DNA of 64,000 nt from NCBI RefSeq assembly GCF_001187725.1, contig NZ_LGIQ01000002.1:1-64000 (forward strand), given 5' to 3'. Each line of letters starts with the position of its first letter. Position 1 is the first letter of the stretch. Source of the DNA: Brevibacillus reuszeri (GTDB taxonomy: Bacteria; Bacillota; Bacilli; Brevibacillales; Brevibacillaceae). A program made the position numbers and the translations under genes. The notes beneath the pieces are model-generated. The model did not search any database, was not told where the DNA came from, and saw nothing but the letters and a program-made list of their open reading frames with translations. Positions 8,941-17,734 of this stretch are shown piece by piece.

Positions 8941-8985
8941 ATGAGATGTAATAACGTATTCCTTCAACAGCATCACCACGGCTAG
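8941..8985 (+). CDS. hisS leader peptide with three consecutive His codons
   Basis: This short open frame of 14 codons encodes MRCNNVFLQQHHHG. It begins with ATG six bases after AAGAGGGA (8927-8934) and ends with TAG. Codons 11-13 are CAT CAC CAC (8971-8979). The frame lies between a promoter and an intrinsic terminator in the leader of the histidyl-tRNA synthetase gene. That is the arrangement expected of a ribosome-mediated attenuator: scarcity of charged tRNA-His would stall the ribosome on the His codons and change the downstream RNA fold. No T-box elements (the AGGGTGGNACCGCG box or an AGTA stem I loop) are visible. The role is inferred; translation is not shown. Confidence 0.75.
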   Translation: MRCNNVFLQQHHHG

Positions 8986-9010
8986 AGCGTTTGTATCTTC
9001 GGAAATTTTT

Positions 9011-9055
9011 CCGCAGGTGCAAGCGCTTATTGTGCTTTGTGCCTGCGGTGGTGAC
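9011..9055 (+). promoter_or_regulatory. Leader hairpin and switching segment of hisS attenuator
   Basis: CCGCAGGTGCAAGCGC (9011-9026) pairs with GTGCTTTGTGCCTGCGG (9032-9048). The 3' arm and its extension have two other possible partners. 9048-9054 can pair with TCACCAC inside the His codons (8973-8979). 9039-9046 (GTGCCTGC) can pair over 8 bp with GCGGGCAT (9068-9075) in the 5' arm of the terminator. Such mutually exclusive pairing is what an attenuator needs. Confidence 0.55.
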
Positions 9056-9060
9056 TTTTT

Positions 9061-9098
9061 AAGCCATGCGGGCATGTAGCTGCCTTGCATGGCTTTTT
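9061..9098 (+). terminator. hisS attenuator terminator
   Basis: The stem AAGCCATGCGGGCA / TGCCTTGCATGGCTT has a 6-nt loop and one bulged T, followed by a T run. It lies 46 bases before the hisS start codon and after the leader peptide. Confidence 0.85.
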
Positions 9099-9143
9099 GC
9101 ATTTTCACAAATGAAAACAAAAGAAGAGAAGGAGCAATCGACC

Positions 9144-10442
9144 ATGGAAAACGGAATATTGAGAAGCGTAAAAGGAACCAAGGATTTCATGCCACAGGAG
9201 CAAATGATACGAAACCGGATTCGGCGCACACTGGAGGGTGTGTTTGAAGCGTACGGATGCAAGCCATTGGAGACACCCATGATTCAGTACTACGACCTGC
9301 TCGCATCGAAGTACGGGGGCGGAGAGGAAATTTTGAAGGAAGTGTACCGCTTGAGCGATCAGGGGGAGCGGGAACTGGCACTACGCTATGATTTGACCGT
9401 GCCACTGGCTAAAGTGGTTGGTATGAATCCAGAAATGCGTCTGCCTTTCAAACGCTATGAAATCGGGAAGGTTTTTCGCGATGGCCCCGTCAAGCCAGGC
9501 AGATTCCGCGAATTTATCCAGTGTGATGTCGATATTGTCGGGACGTCCTCGATGCTAGCGGAAGCAGAATTAATCAGCATGGCTTTTGCTTCCTTTCAAA
9601 AGCTGGACCTCGAGGTTTACGTTGAGGTCAATAATCGAAAATTGCTCTCTGGTGTCCTGCAAGAGCTGGGTGTTCCCGAAGAACTGTCGGGCGATGTGAT
9701 GCTGTCGCTCGATAAACTGGAAAAGATCGGTGTCGATGGTGTGCAGGAGGATCTGCGTGAAAGAAAAGTGGAGGAGTCCATCGTTGCCGCGATCACTTCC
9801 TTTTTGAAAAGTGGTGCTCTGTCCCTGGAGCAGCTGACCGAACAATTTTCTTCGTCACTTGTGCAGGAAGGCGCTGCTGAGCTCAAGCAGCTTTTCGCCT
9901 ATGTACAAGAAGCCGGGGTGAATGGCGATGTTCGGTTTACACCCTTTTTGGCGCGGGGATTGGGTATCTACACAGGAACGGTATACGAAATCTTTTTACA
10001 GGATCGCAGCATCTCCTCAAGTATTGGGAGCGGCGGACGATATGATGAAATCATTGGGCGGTTTCTCGGGGATGGCAGAGAGTATCCGGCAGTAGGAATA
10101 TCATTTGGACTCGATGTGATTCTGACGGCGCTTGCGATGCTCCCAGCGGCTTTGGAAGAGCGTGCGGCTGATGTGCTGGTTGTGCCGCTCGGGACAGAAG
10201 CGGCAAGTCTCGCATTAGCCAACCAGCTGCGGGCCAGCGGAATGAAGGTAGAGCTGGAGCTAACGGGCAAACGCCTGAAAAAAGCACTGGATTATGCCAA
10301 TAAAGAACAAATTCCTTTTGTCGCGATTTATGGAGAAAACGAAGCTAGTAGCGGGAATATCGTAATAAGGGATATGCGCCGTGGGGCCGAGCAGGTCATG
10401 CCTTTGGATGAGATGCAGCAGTGGCTTTATTCAGCTCAATAA
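9144..10442 (+). CDS. hisS: Histidyl-tRNA synthetase (divergent class II form)
   Basis: 432 aa. It charges tRNA-His with histidine. The class II core has motif 2 around FKRYEIGKVFRDGP. The histidine-binding motifs appear as ARGLGIYTGTVYE and GSGGRYDE. The C-terminal anticodon-binding domain (DVLVVPLG to the end) argues for a true synthetase rather than the ATP-PRT regulatory subunit HisZ. The motifs differ from the usual bacterial LDYYTRTVFE and GGGRYD forms, so this belongs to a divergent HisRS branch. A second, standard hisS could exist elsewhere. The start ATG has AAGGAG 10 bases upstream; the longer frame begins inside the terminator. Control by the His-codon leader is likely. Confidence 0.9.
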   Translation: MENGILRSVKGTKDFMPQEQMIRNRIRRTLEGVFEAYGCKPLETPMIQYYDLLASKYGGGEEILKEVYRLSDQGERELALRYDLTVPLAKVVGMNPEMRLPFKRYEIGKVFRDGPVKPGRFREFIQCDVDIVGTSSMLAEAELISMAFASFQKLDLEVYVEVNNRKLLSGVLQELGVPEELSGDVMLSLDKLEKIGVDGVQEDLRERKVEESIVAAITSFLKSGALSLEQLTEQFSSSLVQEGAAELKQLFAYVQEAGVNGDVRFTPFLARGLGIYTGTVYEIFLQDRSISSSIGSGGRYDEIIGRFLGDGREYPAVGISFGLDVILTALAMLPAALEERAADVLVVPLGTEAASLALANQLRASGMKVELELTGKRLKKALDYANKEQIPFVAIYGENEASSGNIVIRDMRRGAEQVMPLDEMQQWLYSAQ

Positions 10443-10498
10443 GGTGGTATTCATTTTTTCCACATTCAGGTAGGATAGGGGAAAAGGGAGGCGATGGC

Positions 10499-11989
10499 GT
10501 GAGGAAATCGGTCTTTGTGCTAGGCTGTATGGCGTTATTTTGGGGGCTGGTGGTTCCCGTACAAGCGGAGGACCATGCAGGTTCTGACAAAGCAATTTAT
10601 CAGGCAAAAGTGAATATCGACCCTCAGAGGAAACACATCACAGGCAGTGTAGACATTACATTTTGGCCAAAGGATACCAAGCACGCCTATCTCCACCTCT
10701 ACCCATACGCCTTTGCGAGCGAACATTCTGGTGCGCAATGGGACCAACTTTTAGGCAATCATCCAACACTTGCGACGTATGCTAGTACAAAGCTCTCTGT
10801 AGATGGAAAGCCGGTAGAAGGAAAGCGTACGGGAACGATACTCGAAGTGCCATTGGCTGAGGCGGATAACGAGAAGGCTGGATCAACGCCAACGAAAATT
10901 GCGCTAGACTTCGATTTGACGCTCCCCCATAACGATGGCAGGATGTCCTATGATGATCACTCCATATGGTTAGGCAATTGGCTGCCAATCCTGGCCGTAG
11001 AGGATCAGCATGGCTGGCATCTCGACCCGTACGAGCCAACCGGCGATCCCTTTTACAGCAAGAACGCAGACTATGAAGTAGATGTAACTATGCCTGAGAG
11101 CTATCAGCTTGCTAGCTCGGCAACAGATTCTACTGCTGAAGTAAAGACATCTTCGTCGGGAGACAGGACTTATCTTTTGCGAGCAGCTGACGTACGGGAT
11201 TTTGCCCTTGTCATCATGGACGGAACTTATAAACGACTGGAGGGAAAAGTTGGGGATACTGTTATCAGAACGTGGTGGCGAAATACAGATGACGCAGATG
11301 GAGCAAAGCATGTTCATGATGCAGCAGCCGCGTCACTGGAATATTTCAATAGCCAGTTCGGGACCTATCCCTATAAGGAATACGATGTGGTACGTGTCGG
11401 AGGAGAGATTAATGGCATGGAATACCCTGCCCTAGTCTTTTTGGATGGCAGCCATTTCACATTCGGTGGGACAAATGCCACAGCAACTGTCGTGCATGAA
11501 ACCGCACATCAGTGGTTTTACGGTTTGATCGGAAATGATCAAATTCACGAAGCCTGGTTAGATGAAGGGTTCACAGAATATGCCTCCCTCGCTTTTCTAT
11601 CTAACAAATATCCAGAGGTCGGGGGCGAGCGCGTCCGAAAACGGTTGATGTATGGAATGATTGTACCGTTCTATGTGCAGGAAGAGCTGCGTCCCTGGCA
11701 AGAGCTCGCTGCCTTTCCTGACAATCAGAGCTACAGCGATTTGGTCTACTCGCGTACGTCGTCCATGCTCTGGATGCTGCGAGGAGCATGGGGAGAGAAG
11801 CGATTACATGATGTGCTCCACCAGTACGTCGACAAATACAGGCTAGGAATTGCCGATGGAGAAGCATGGAAGACAGTGCTTTCTGATGCGGCAGGAGAAG
11901 ACGCTAGTAGCTTCCTCGATTACTGGCTGAAGCTTGATATGAGTCAACAGGAAAAAGCAGCAGCTTGGCTAGAGCGGCAACGAAAATAA
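10499..11989 (+). CDS. Secreted M1-family zinc metallopeptidase
   Basis: 496 aa. The gluzincin motif HETAH gives zinc ligands His333 and His337 with Glu334 catalytic. The third ligand, Glu356, is in WLDEG, 19 residues after the second His. An exopeptidase-type GGEINGMEYP precedes it, in the place of the GAMEN motif of M1 aminopeptidases. The N-terminus (basic start, FVLGCMALFWGLVVP, then VQA) is a probable signal peptide with cleavage after about residue 22. GTG is chosen because AGGGAGG lies eight bases upstream. The gene begins 56 bases after hisS with no terminator between, so cotranscription is possible. A paralogue follows directly. Substrate unknown. Confidence 0.88.
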   Translation: MRKSVFVLGCMALFWGLVVPVQAEDHAGSDKAIYQAKVNIDPQRKHITGSVDITFWPKDTKHAYLHLYPYAFASEHSGAQWDQLLGNHPTLATYASTKLSVDGKPVEGKRTGTILEVPLAEADNEKAGSTPTKIALDFDLTLPHNDGRMSYDDHSIWLGNWLPILAVEDQHGWHLDPYEPTGDPFYSKNADYEVDVTMPESYQLASSATDSTAEVKTSSSGDRTYLLRAADVRDFALVIMDGTYKRLEGKVGDTVIRTWWRNTDDADGAKHVHDAAAASLEYFNSQFGTYPYKEYDVVRVGGEINGMEYPALVFLDGSHFTFGGTNATATVVHETAHQWFYGLIGNDQIHEAWLDEGFTEYASLAFLSNKYPEVGGERVRKRLMYGMIVPFYVQEELRPWQELAAFPDNQSYSDLVYSRTSSMLWMLRGAWGEKRLHDVLHQYVDKYRLGIADGEAWKTVLSDAAGEDASSFLDYWLKLDMSQQEKAAAWLERQRK

Positions 11990-12041
11990 CTGAAGCGGTA
12001 AGGATAGAGTACATGGAGACATGTAAAGGCAGGGGATCGCC

Positions 12042-13583
12042 ATGTGGCGGAAAAGGTGGGTGCTCAGTGTAATAGTCGGAGTGGTGCTGGCCGGATTTCT
12101 ATGGGGAAAGCCATGGTCCGGACTTGCAGGTGCGGGTGAAAAGAACCCCAAGCTACCAGATCCGCCGCCAGCCCCAGTAACATACCGGGCGGATATATGG
12201 ATGGATATGAAGGAAAAGGTTGTAACCGGTACGCTTTCCGTTCGGTTTGCTCCACAGGATGACCAGGCCTTTTTTCACTTGTACCCAAATGCCTTTCAAC
12301 CAAATGCCGACTTGAGCGGCCAAAACTGGGAGCAGGTACTCGGGAAGCAGCGTGAGCCAGGTGGAATATCTGTCACAGATGTTCGGGTAGACGGTCAGGT
12401 AGTTGGTGTGGACTATGAAGGGAAGACAAATACTCTGCTTCGAGTCCCACTCGCAGCCACCTGGCAGTCGTTGAAGCAGACAGAGGTAGAGATGAGCTTT
12501 CGGTTGCAGGTGCCGTATAACAACGGGCGTCTGTCATTCAACGATCACGCCATGTGGCTGGGCAACTGGCTGCCGATTCTCTCCATCAAGGACGGGGATG
12601 GATGGCGTCTTGACCCCTATTCCTCTATTGGCGATCCCTTTTACAGTGACATGGCTAATTATCATCTGCGTGTGCATCTTCCGGCAGGCTATCAACTCGC
12701 TACAAGCGGAATTGAGAGTATAGCAGTCGTCACAGAGACACGTCCCGAGCGCCGAAGTACCTATGAGCTGGACGCGTGGAACGTTCGTGATTTTGCCATG
12801 GTGATTATGGATGATACGTATCGCCAGACGAGCAGCAAAGTAGGGGATACAACTGTAAACACATGGTGGCAGCTGGGAGATGATCCTGCTGTTGTCGACA
12901 GGCTCCATCAAGTAGCTACGCAATCACTGGCTTATTACAGTAAGCAGTTTAGCCTCTATCCTTACAAAGAGTATGATGTTGTCAAAACGGGCGGTTTTTT
13001 TGGAGGGATGGAGTATCCTTGCATCGTTTTTATCCAAGATGACCTGTTTAATCGAAGCGATCCGATCGGAGAAGCTGTTGTGGCGCATGAAACTGCACAT
13101 CAATGGTTTTACGGGCTGATTGGCAGTGACGAGGTGCGAGAAGCCTGGCTGGATGAGGGATTGACCGACTATGCAACGATGGCATTTTTGGAGCAGTTGG
13201 ATGAAACTCGCGCACAGAGCTATATTCATCTGAGGCGCAGTCAATCACGTGCGGCCGAGGCCTATGCTTCTCGTGGCTTGAATGCGTGGAACAGTGTCGA
13301 TCAATACCCCGACTGGAAAAGCTACAACGATCTCGTTTATGGGCGTGCGGGCATCATGTGGTTGACTTTGAAGGAAGCGTGGGGCGCTGAGCGATTGCAT
13401 CAGATTTTGCGAAATTACGTAGTAGAGAATCAATATCGCCAAGCGAGCGGGAAACGGCTTGTACAGATGTTCTCGGAGGCTTCAGGTGCGGATGCTACCT
13501 CATTTTTTGATTACTGGCTTGGATTGAAGCTGGATAAGGCAGCACAAGCGGAAGAATGGATGAAAAGAGTTAAACACGAATGA
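12042..13583 (+). CDS. M1-family zinc metallopeptidase, paralogue of the preceding gene
   Basis: 513 aa. It has the same fold and motifs as the previous gene: HETAH with His349, Glu350 and His353, a third ligand Glu372 in WLDEG, and GGFFGGMEYP upstream. The shared segment AMWLGNWLPIL has a close match (SIWLGNWLPIL) in the neighbour, which supports tandem duplication. A hydrophobic N-terminal segment (residues 7-24) acts as a signal or anchor; no clear cleavage site is seen. AGGGG lies before the ATG. The 52-base gap to the previous gene suggests one operon. The role may be extracellular peptide degradation. Confidence 0.88.
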   Translation: MWRKRWVLSVIVGVVLAGFLWGKPWSGLAGAGEKNPKLPDPPPAPVTYRADIWMDMKEKVVTGTLSVRFAPQDDQAFFHLYPNAFQPNADLSGQNWEQVLGKQREPGGISVTDVRVDGQVVGVDYEGKTNTLLRVPLAATWQSLKQTEVEMSFRLQVPYNNGRLSFNDHAMWLGNWLPILSIKDGDGWRLDPYSSIGDPFYSDMANYHLRVHLPAGYQLATSGIESIAVVTETRPERRSTYELDAWNVRDFAMVIMDDTYRQTSSKVGDTTVNTWWQLGDDPAVVDRLHQVATQSLAYYSKQFSLYPYKEYDVVKTGGFFGGMEYPCIVFIQDDLFNRSDPIGEAVVAHETAHQWFYGLIGSDEVREAWLDEGLTDYATMAFLEQLDETRAQSYIHLRRSQSRAAEAYASRGLNAWNSVDQYPDWKSYNDLVYGRAGIMWLTLKEAWGAERLHQILRNYVVENQYRQASGKRLVQMFSEASGADATSFFDYWLGLKLDKAAQAEEWMKRVKHE

Positions 13584-13616
13584 TGGATTGAAACTCTTTT
13601 TGCAATGTTCGGAAGC
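13572..13616 (+). promoter_or_regulatory. PurBox-like operator upstream of purE
   Basis: Inverted cores CGAA (13577-13580) and TTCG (13608-13611) are 27 bases apart. The second box AATGTTCGGAAG matches the known PurR box well; the first is weaker. It lies just upstream of the purE -35, the usual place for PurR repression. Confidence 0.5.
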
Positions 13617-13620
13617 GAGG

Positions 13621-13650
13621 TTGACAGGCAAACTTTCTCCCTGCTAAACT
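13621..13650 (+). promoter_or_regulatory. purE promoter
   Basis: A perfect TTGACA (13621-13626), an 18-base spacer, and TAAACT (13645-13650) with a TGC extended -10. Confidence 0.75.
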
Positions 13651-13678
13651 GAATATGTTGAAAGCAAACGAGTACGAA

Positions 13679-13735
13679 TAGCCCAGGCGATGAGTACGGC
13701 GGACAAAGCCGTTAGTCGGTTGGGTTTTCTTTTGA
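13679..13735 (+). terminator. Attenuator-like terminator in the purE leader
   Basis: A branched hairpin with outer pairing AGCCCA / TGGGTT and inner ACGGC / GCCGT is followed by TTTTCTTTT. It lies between the promoter and purE, so it would stop transcription unless relieved. A second hairpin, CAAAACGG / CCGTTTTG (13741-13761), competes with AATGACCG / CGGTCATC (13749-13781). No purine aptamer consensus is seen here. Confidence 0.55.
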
Positions 13736-13815
13736 GGATACAAAACGGAATGACCGTTTTGTTTGATCACAAGCGGTCATCCACTTTTATGAAAAAAGTA
13801 GGGGGCGAAGGGTGC

Positions 13816-14304
13816 ATGGTCAAACCGTTGGTTGGGGTTATTATGGGCAGCACGTCGGACTGGGAAACGATGAAGGAAGCTTGCGCGATTCTGGATGAGC
13901 TGCAAGTACCCTATGAAAAGAAGGTAGTGTCGGCTCACCGTACACCGGACCTGATGTTTACGTACGCGGAAAGCGCCAAAGACCGCGGTTTAGAGGTCAT
14001 CATCGCGGGAGCAGGTGGCGCAGCACATTTGCCTGGGATGGTAGCTGCCAAAACGGAACTGCCTGTCATCGGTGTACCCGTTAAATCTTCAAACCTGAAT
14101 GGCTTGGATTCGCTTCTGTCTATCGTGCAGATGCCTGGCGGAGTACCGGTGGCGACTGTAGCAATCGGAAAAGCGGGAGCGATCAATGCCGGACTGTTGG
14201 CAGCGCAAATTTTGGGAATTAAATATCCGGACATTCAGGAGCGCTTTGTCGTCAGACGGGACGAGGTTCGGAATAAAGTGCTGGAGGCTAGTGAACTGGT
14301 ATGA
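13816..14304 (+). CDS. purE: N5-carboxyaminoimidazole ribonucleotide mutase
   Basis: 162 aa. It converts N5-CAIR to CAIR in de novo IMP synthesis. The phosphate and substrate loops GSTSDW, SAHRTPD and [11 protein letters not shown] are all present, and the length is normal. The ATG has AAGGG upstream; earlier in-frame ATGs lie in the leader hairpins. It is the first gene of a purE-purK-purB operon with start-stop overlaps. Confidence 0.97.
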   Translation: MVKPLVGVIMGSTSDWETMKEACAILDELQVPYEKKVVSAHRTPDLMFTYAESAKDRGLEVIIAGAGGAAHLPGMVAAKTELPVIGVPVKSSNLNGLDSLLSIVQMPGGVPVATVAIGKAGAINAGLLAAQILGIKYPDIQERFVVRRDEVRNKVLEASELV

Positions 14305-15464
14305 CAAACAGGGATAGCAAGCTGATAAAACCAGGATCGACCATTGGTATACTTGGCGGTGGACAGCTCGGACGCATGATTGCTTTGGCTGGACGAGCTA
14401 TGGGCTACCGTTTTGTCACGATGGACCCAACAGAGGATGCACCATGCGCACAGGCAGCCGACCGGCAAATTGTCGCCAGCTACGATGATGTAAATGCAGC
14501 TATGCAGCTCGCTGCTGTCAGTGATGTGATATCATATGAGTTTGAGAATGTGGATGCACAGGTGGCAGAGGTTTTGGAAAGTCAGGCTTACGTACCACAG
14601 GGAAGCCGACTTTTGCGCATCACCCAAAACCGAATTCGGGAAAAAACAGCAATCCGTGAGATCGGGATTCCGGTTGCTCCTTTTTGCGTAGTGAACAGCC
14701 TGGAGGACTTGCAGGAAGCCGTTCGCGAGCTGGGCTTGCCAGCCGTCATGAAGACCGCCACAGGTGGCTATGACGGAAAAGGACAATGGGTGCTGAGAAG
14801 CGAAGCCGAGCTTGCGGAAGCGTACGAAACATTGGCGAAGGCGGGAACAGAGCTGATCGTTGAACAGTTTATTCCGTTTCAGATGGAGCTTTCCGTCATT
14901 GCCGCACGTAATCCTGCAGGAGAGCTGGCTGTTTTTCCAACCGCCGAAAACATTCACGAGGAAAACATTTTGCACTTGAGTATTGTACCTGCGCGCGTCT
15001 CGGACGAAGTAAAGAAGCGTGCCGAGGAAATCGCCCGTACAATCGTGGAGAAGCTCGATGTGGTCGGCTTGATTGCGGTTGAGCTGTTTTTGACCGAGGA
15101 TAATCAGCTGTACGTCAATGAACTGGCTCCGCGCCCGCATAATTCCGGACATTACACCATGGATGCGTGCGTGACCTCGCAGTTCGAACAACATGTCCGT
15201 GCGGTGTGCAATCTGCCTTTGGGATCAACAGAGTTGCTCTCGCCCGTCGTCATGGTTAATATTTTGGGAGAGCATCTACAGCCTGTCATCGATTGTATCG
15301 ACAAGCTGCCACGCTCTGCCAAGCTTCATCTGTACGGAAAGGCAGAGAGCAAGGTGAAGCGGAAAATGGGACATATCAACGTGCTGGCCCCTACTGTAGA
15401 GGAAGCGCTTGCCCGTATTGAAGAACTCGAAATCTGGACCAATAAAACGGAGGTATCATCATGA
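14301..15464 (+). CDS. purK: N5-carboxyaminoimidazole ribonucleotide synthase
   Basis: 387 aa. An ATP-grasp enzyme that makes N5-CAIR from AIR, bicarbonate and ATP. The N-terminal dinucleotide-like loop [11 protein letters not shown], the ATP-grasp lid region [10 protein letters not shown] and the catalytic [12 protein letters not shown] motif are intact. Its ATG overlaps the purE stop by ATGA, showing translational coupling. Confidence 0.97.
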   Translation: MTNRDSKLIKPGSTIGILGGGQLGRMIALAGRAMGYRFVTMDPTEDAPCAQAADRQIVASYDDVNAAMQLAAVSDVISYEFENVDAQVAEVLESQAYVPQGSRLLRITQNRIREKTAIREIGIPVAPFCVVNSLEDLQEAVRELGLPAVMKTATGGYDGKGQWVLRSEAELAEAYETLAKAGTELIVEQFIPFQMELSVIAARNPAGELAVFPTAENIHEENILHLSIVPARVSDEVKKRAEEIARTIVEKLDVVGLIAVELFLTEDNQLYVNELAPRPHNSGHYTMDACVTSQFEQHVRAVCNLPLGSTELLSPVVMVNILGEHLQPVIDCIDKLPRSAKLHLYGKAESKVKRKMGHINVLAPTVEEALARIEELEIWTNKTEVSS

Positions 15465-16756
15465 TTGAACGTTATTCCCGACCAGAAATGCGTGCTATCT
15501 GGACCGAAGAAAACAAATTCAAGGCTTGGCTGGAAGTAGAAATCCTCGCATGTGAAGCATGGTCCAAGCTCGGAGTGATTCCAGCAGAAGACGTGAAGAA
15601 GCTGTGGGAAGGCGCTAGCTTTGACATTAATCGGATTTATGAAATCGAGGAAGAGACTCGCCATGACGTAGTGGCATTTACTCGTGCGGTTTCTGAAACA
15701 TTGGGCGAAGAAAAGAAATGGGTGCACTACGGACTGACATCCACAGACGTGGTAGATACGGCTCTGTCTTACCTGCTGCGCCAGGCAAACGAGATTTTGG
15801 AAAAAGACATCGAAGACTTCATCACGATCTTGGCGGACAAGGCTCGTGAGCACAAGGATACAGTGTGCATGGGCAGAACCCACGGCGTACATGCTGAGCC
15901 AACTACTTTTGGCTTGAAGCTCGCCCTGTGGCATGAAGAAATGAAGCGCAATCTGGCTCGTTTCCAGGCAGCGAAAAAAGAAGTAGCTTTCGGTAAAATT
16001 TCTGGTGCAGTAGGTACGTATGCCAACATCGATCCATTCGTAGAGGCTTATGTATGCGAAAAGCTGGGATTGTCTGCGGCTCCGATCTCTACTCAAACCT
16101 TGCAGCGTGACCGTCATGCGGAATACATGGCAACATTGGCACTGATCGCGACATCCCTGGAGAAGTTTGCGACTGAAATTCGCGGTCTGCAAAAGAGCGA
16201 AATGCGTGAGGTTGAAGAAGCGTTCGCTAAAGGACAAAAAGGCTCTTCGGCAATGCCTCACAAGCGCAACCCGATCGGCAGCGAAAACATCTGTGGTCTG
16301 GCTCGTGTCATCCGTGGGCATATGCTTACTTCCTATGAAAATGTATCGCTCTGGCATGAGCGGGATATTTCCCACTCTTCTGCTGAGCGCGTGATTTTGC
16401 CAGATGCAACACAAGCGCTGAATTACATGCTGCGCCGCTTTATGAACATCGTGAAAAACCTGACTGTCTTCCCTGAAAATATGAAGCGCAACATGGATCG
16501 TACCTTTGGCCTGATTTACTCTCAGCAAGTTATGCTGAAGCTAATCGAAAAAGGCATGAGCCGCGAGCAGGCATACGATACTGTACAGCCGCGCGCGATG
16601 CAGGCTTGGGAAGAACAGCGCTCCTTCCGTGCGATTGTGGACGAGGATGCGACTGTCAGCTCGACGCTGTCCAAAGAAGAGCTGGATGAGTGCTTTGATT
16701 ATCGCTACCATTTGAAGCATGTGGATACGATTTTCCAGCGTCTTGGTTTGTTGTAA
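15461..16756 (+). CDS. purB: Adenylosuccinate lyase
   Basis: 431 aa. It cleaves SAICAR to AICAR and adenylosuccinate to AMP, with release of fumarate. The fumarase/aspartase signature appears as [10 protein letters not shown], with the catalytic serine loop, and the TSTDVVDTA and [10 protein letters not shown] motifs are present. The ATGA overlap with purK shows coupling. It is the last gene of this block: a terminator follows, whereas in Bacillus purC would come next. Confidence 0.97.
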   Translation: MIERYSRPEMRAIWTEENKFKAWLEVEILACEAWSKLGVIPAEDVKKLWEGASFDINRIYEIEEETRHDVVAFTRAVSETLGEEKKWVHYGLTSTDVVDTALSYLLRQANEILEKDIEDFITILADKAREHKDTVCMGRTHGVHAEPTTFGLKLALWHEEMKRNLARFQAAKKEVAFGKISGAVGTYANIDPFVEAYVCEKLGLSAAPISTQTLQRDRHAEYMATLALIATSLEKFATEIRGLQKSEMREVEEAFAKGQKGSSAMPHKRNPIGSENICGLARVIRGHMLTSYENVSLWHERDISHSSAERVILPDATQALNYMLRRFMNIVKNLTVFPENMKRNMDRTFGLIYSQQVMLKLIEKGMSREQAYDTVQPRAMQAWEEQRSFRAIVDEDATVSSTLSKEELDECFDYRYHLKHVDTIFQRLGLL

Positions 16757-16782
16757 GCTTACGTTCATGTAATCGATCATTC

Positions 16783-16820
16783 AAGACGTCCCTGACAGTG
16801 TTTGGGGGCGTCTTTATTTA
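16783..16820 (+). terminator. Terminator after purB
   Basis: The stem AAGACGTCCC / GGGGGCGTCTT (one G-T pair) with loop TGACAGTGTTT is followed by TTATTT. It closes the purEKB transcript. Confidence 0.8.
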
Positions 16821-16921
16821 GCTTGTAAAAGATTATTTTTCTGATTGGCTCAAACTGTAACGAAATGAAGGGCTCTCCCGTACCTATACATGCGAGAGCT
16901 TACAAGCGCTCTATAAGTACC

Positions 16922-16959
16922 TTACAAAAGTGTAAGCTTCTTGAAAGTTAACTCGATGG
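16922..16959 (+). promoter_or_regulatory. BceR-like operator ahead of the ECF sigma gene
   Basis: TTACA-AAAG-TGTAA is a perfect fit to the known BceR-type site TNACA-N4-TGTAA. The whole 38-base segment is identical at 32 positions to 20399-20436 ahead of the BceA-like gene. A -10 like TAGAAT lies at 16980-16985, with a poor -35, as expected for an activator-dependent promoter. Confidence 0.65.
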
Positions 16960-17024
16960 TTCCCTTTCTGCATCCGTTTTAGAATGAAATCAACTCATAC
17001 GGATCATGAAATGGGAGATCGATT

Positions 17025-17540
17025 ATGAAGACTGCACTTATATATCCAATACTAAATCATCAGCAAATCTACGAAGAGTACTCTGCCAAAATATATCGCT
17101 ATTTCCGTTATCGCGTGAAAAATGTTTGGGATGTGGAGGATTTGACCACGACCGTATTTATTAAGGTATACTCCAAGCTGGAGCAGTACGATGGACGTCA
17201 TCCGTTCGGAGCCTGGATTTTCCGAATTGCGCACAATTCATTGATCGATTACATGCGCAAAAAGAAAGAGTGCCCGGTGGACCAGGATACATTCGCTACG
17301 ATGAAGGCGACCGATCAGCTGCCGGAAGAGTGCCTGCTGACGCAGGAGTCGACTGAGGTACTGTGGCAAAAGGTACATACCTTGACCAAAGACCAGCGCA
17401 ACGTCATTTCGCTTCGTTACCTCGCTGACCTGAGAATGAATGAAATCGCGGAGATACTGGGGAAAACAGAAGCTTCGGTAAAAATTTTGCACTTCCGTGG
17501 AATTAAAAAGCTGCAACAAATGATGGTGGCTCATGCGTAG
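17025..17540 (+). CDS. ECF-type RNA polymerase sigma factor
   Basis: 171 aa. Region 2 (IYRYFRYRVKNVWDVEDLTT with FGAWIFRIAHNSLIDYMRK) and region 4 (LTKDQRNVISLRYLADL then EIAEILGKTEASVK) are clear, with no region 3, giving a group 4 sigma factor. GGGAG precedes the ATG. No anti-sigma gene lies beside it. The promoter region carries the same operator as the BceAB-like transporter downstream, which suggests that the peptide-sensing response regulator controls this sigma factor. Its regulon is unknown. Confidence 0.88.
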   Translation: MKTALIYPILNHQQIYEEYSAKIYRYFRYRVKNVWDVEDLTTTVFIKVYSKLEQYDGRHPFGAWIFRIAHNSLIDYMRKKKECPVDQDTFATMKATDQLPEECLLTQESTEVLWQKVHTLTKDQRNVISLRYLADLRMNEIAEILGKTEASVKILHFRGIKKLQQMMVAHA

Positions 17541-17566
17541 GGTGGACAATAGTCCTCCCTTTTTTT
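17539..17566 (+). terminator. Terminator after ECF sigma gene
   Basis: The stem AGGGTGGAC / GTCCTCCCT with loop AATA is followed by a T run. It begins within the stop codon of the sigma gene. Confidence 0.85.
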
Positions 17567-17734
17567 GAGCGAACTGCTCGAATCACATAGCTTGAAAAAT
17601 GCTTCTCTGTCCTGCCTAGTTAGAACCTTCCACTCGCGATTGACAAGCTATGTTCTTTCCCCTCGAATATCTGTACAACAGTTCAGGAGAAGGAAGTAAG
17701 TAAAGAATACTTGATCGTGGCTTTTGGTGGAGGA

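Noticed and set aside
8917..9098. T-box riboswitch for hisS
   Set aside because: Considered first because it is the usual control in this phylum. The antiterminator box (AGGGTGGNACCGCG) and the stem I hallmarks were not found; GCGGTGGTGAC is only superficially similar.
13655..13681. Leader peptide in the purE leader (ATG TTG AAA ... TAG, 8 codons)
   Set aside because: Its ATG lies at or before the expected transcription start, it lacks a ribosome site and the codons have no relation to purine control.
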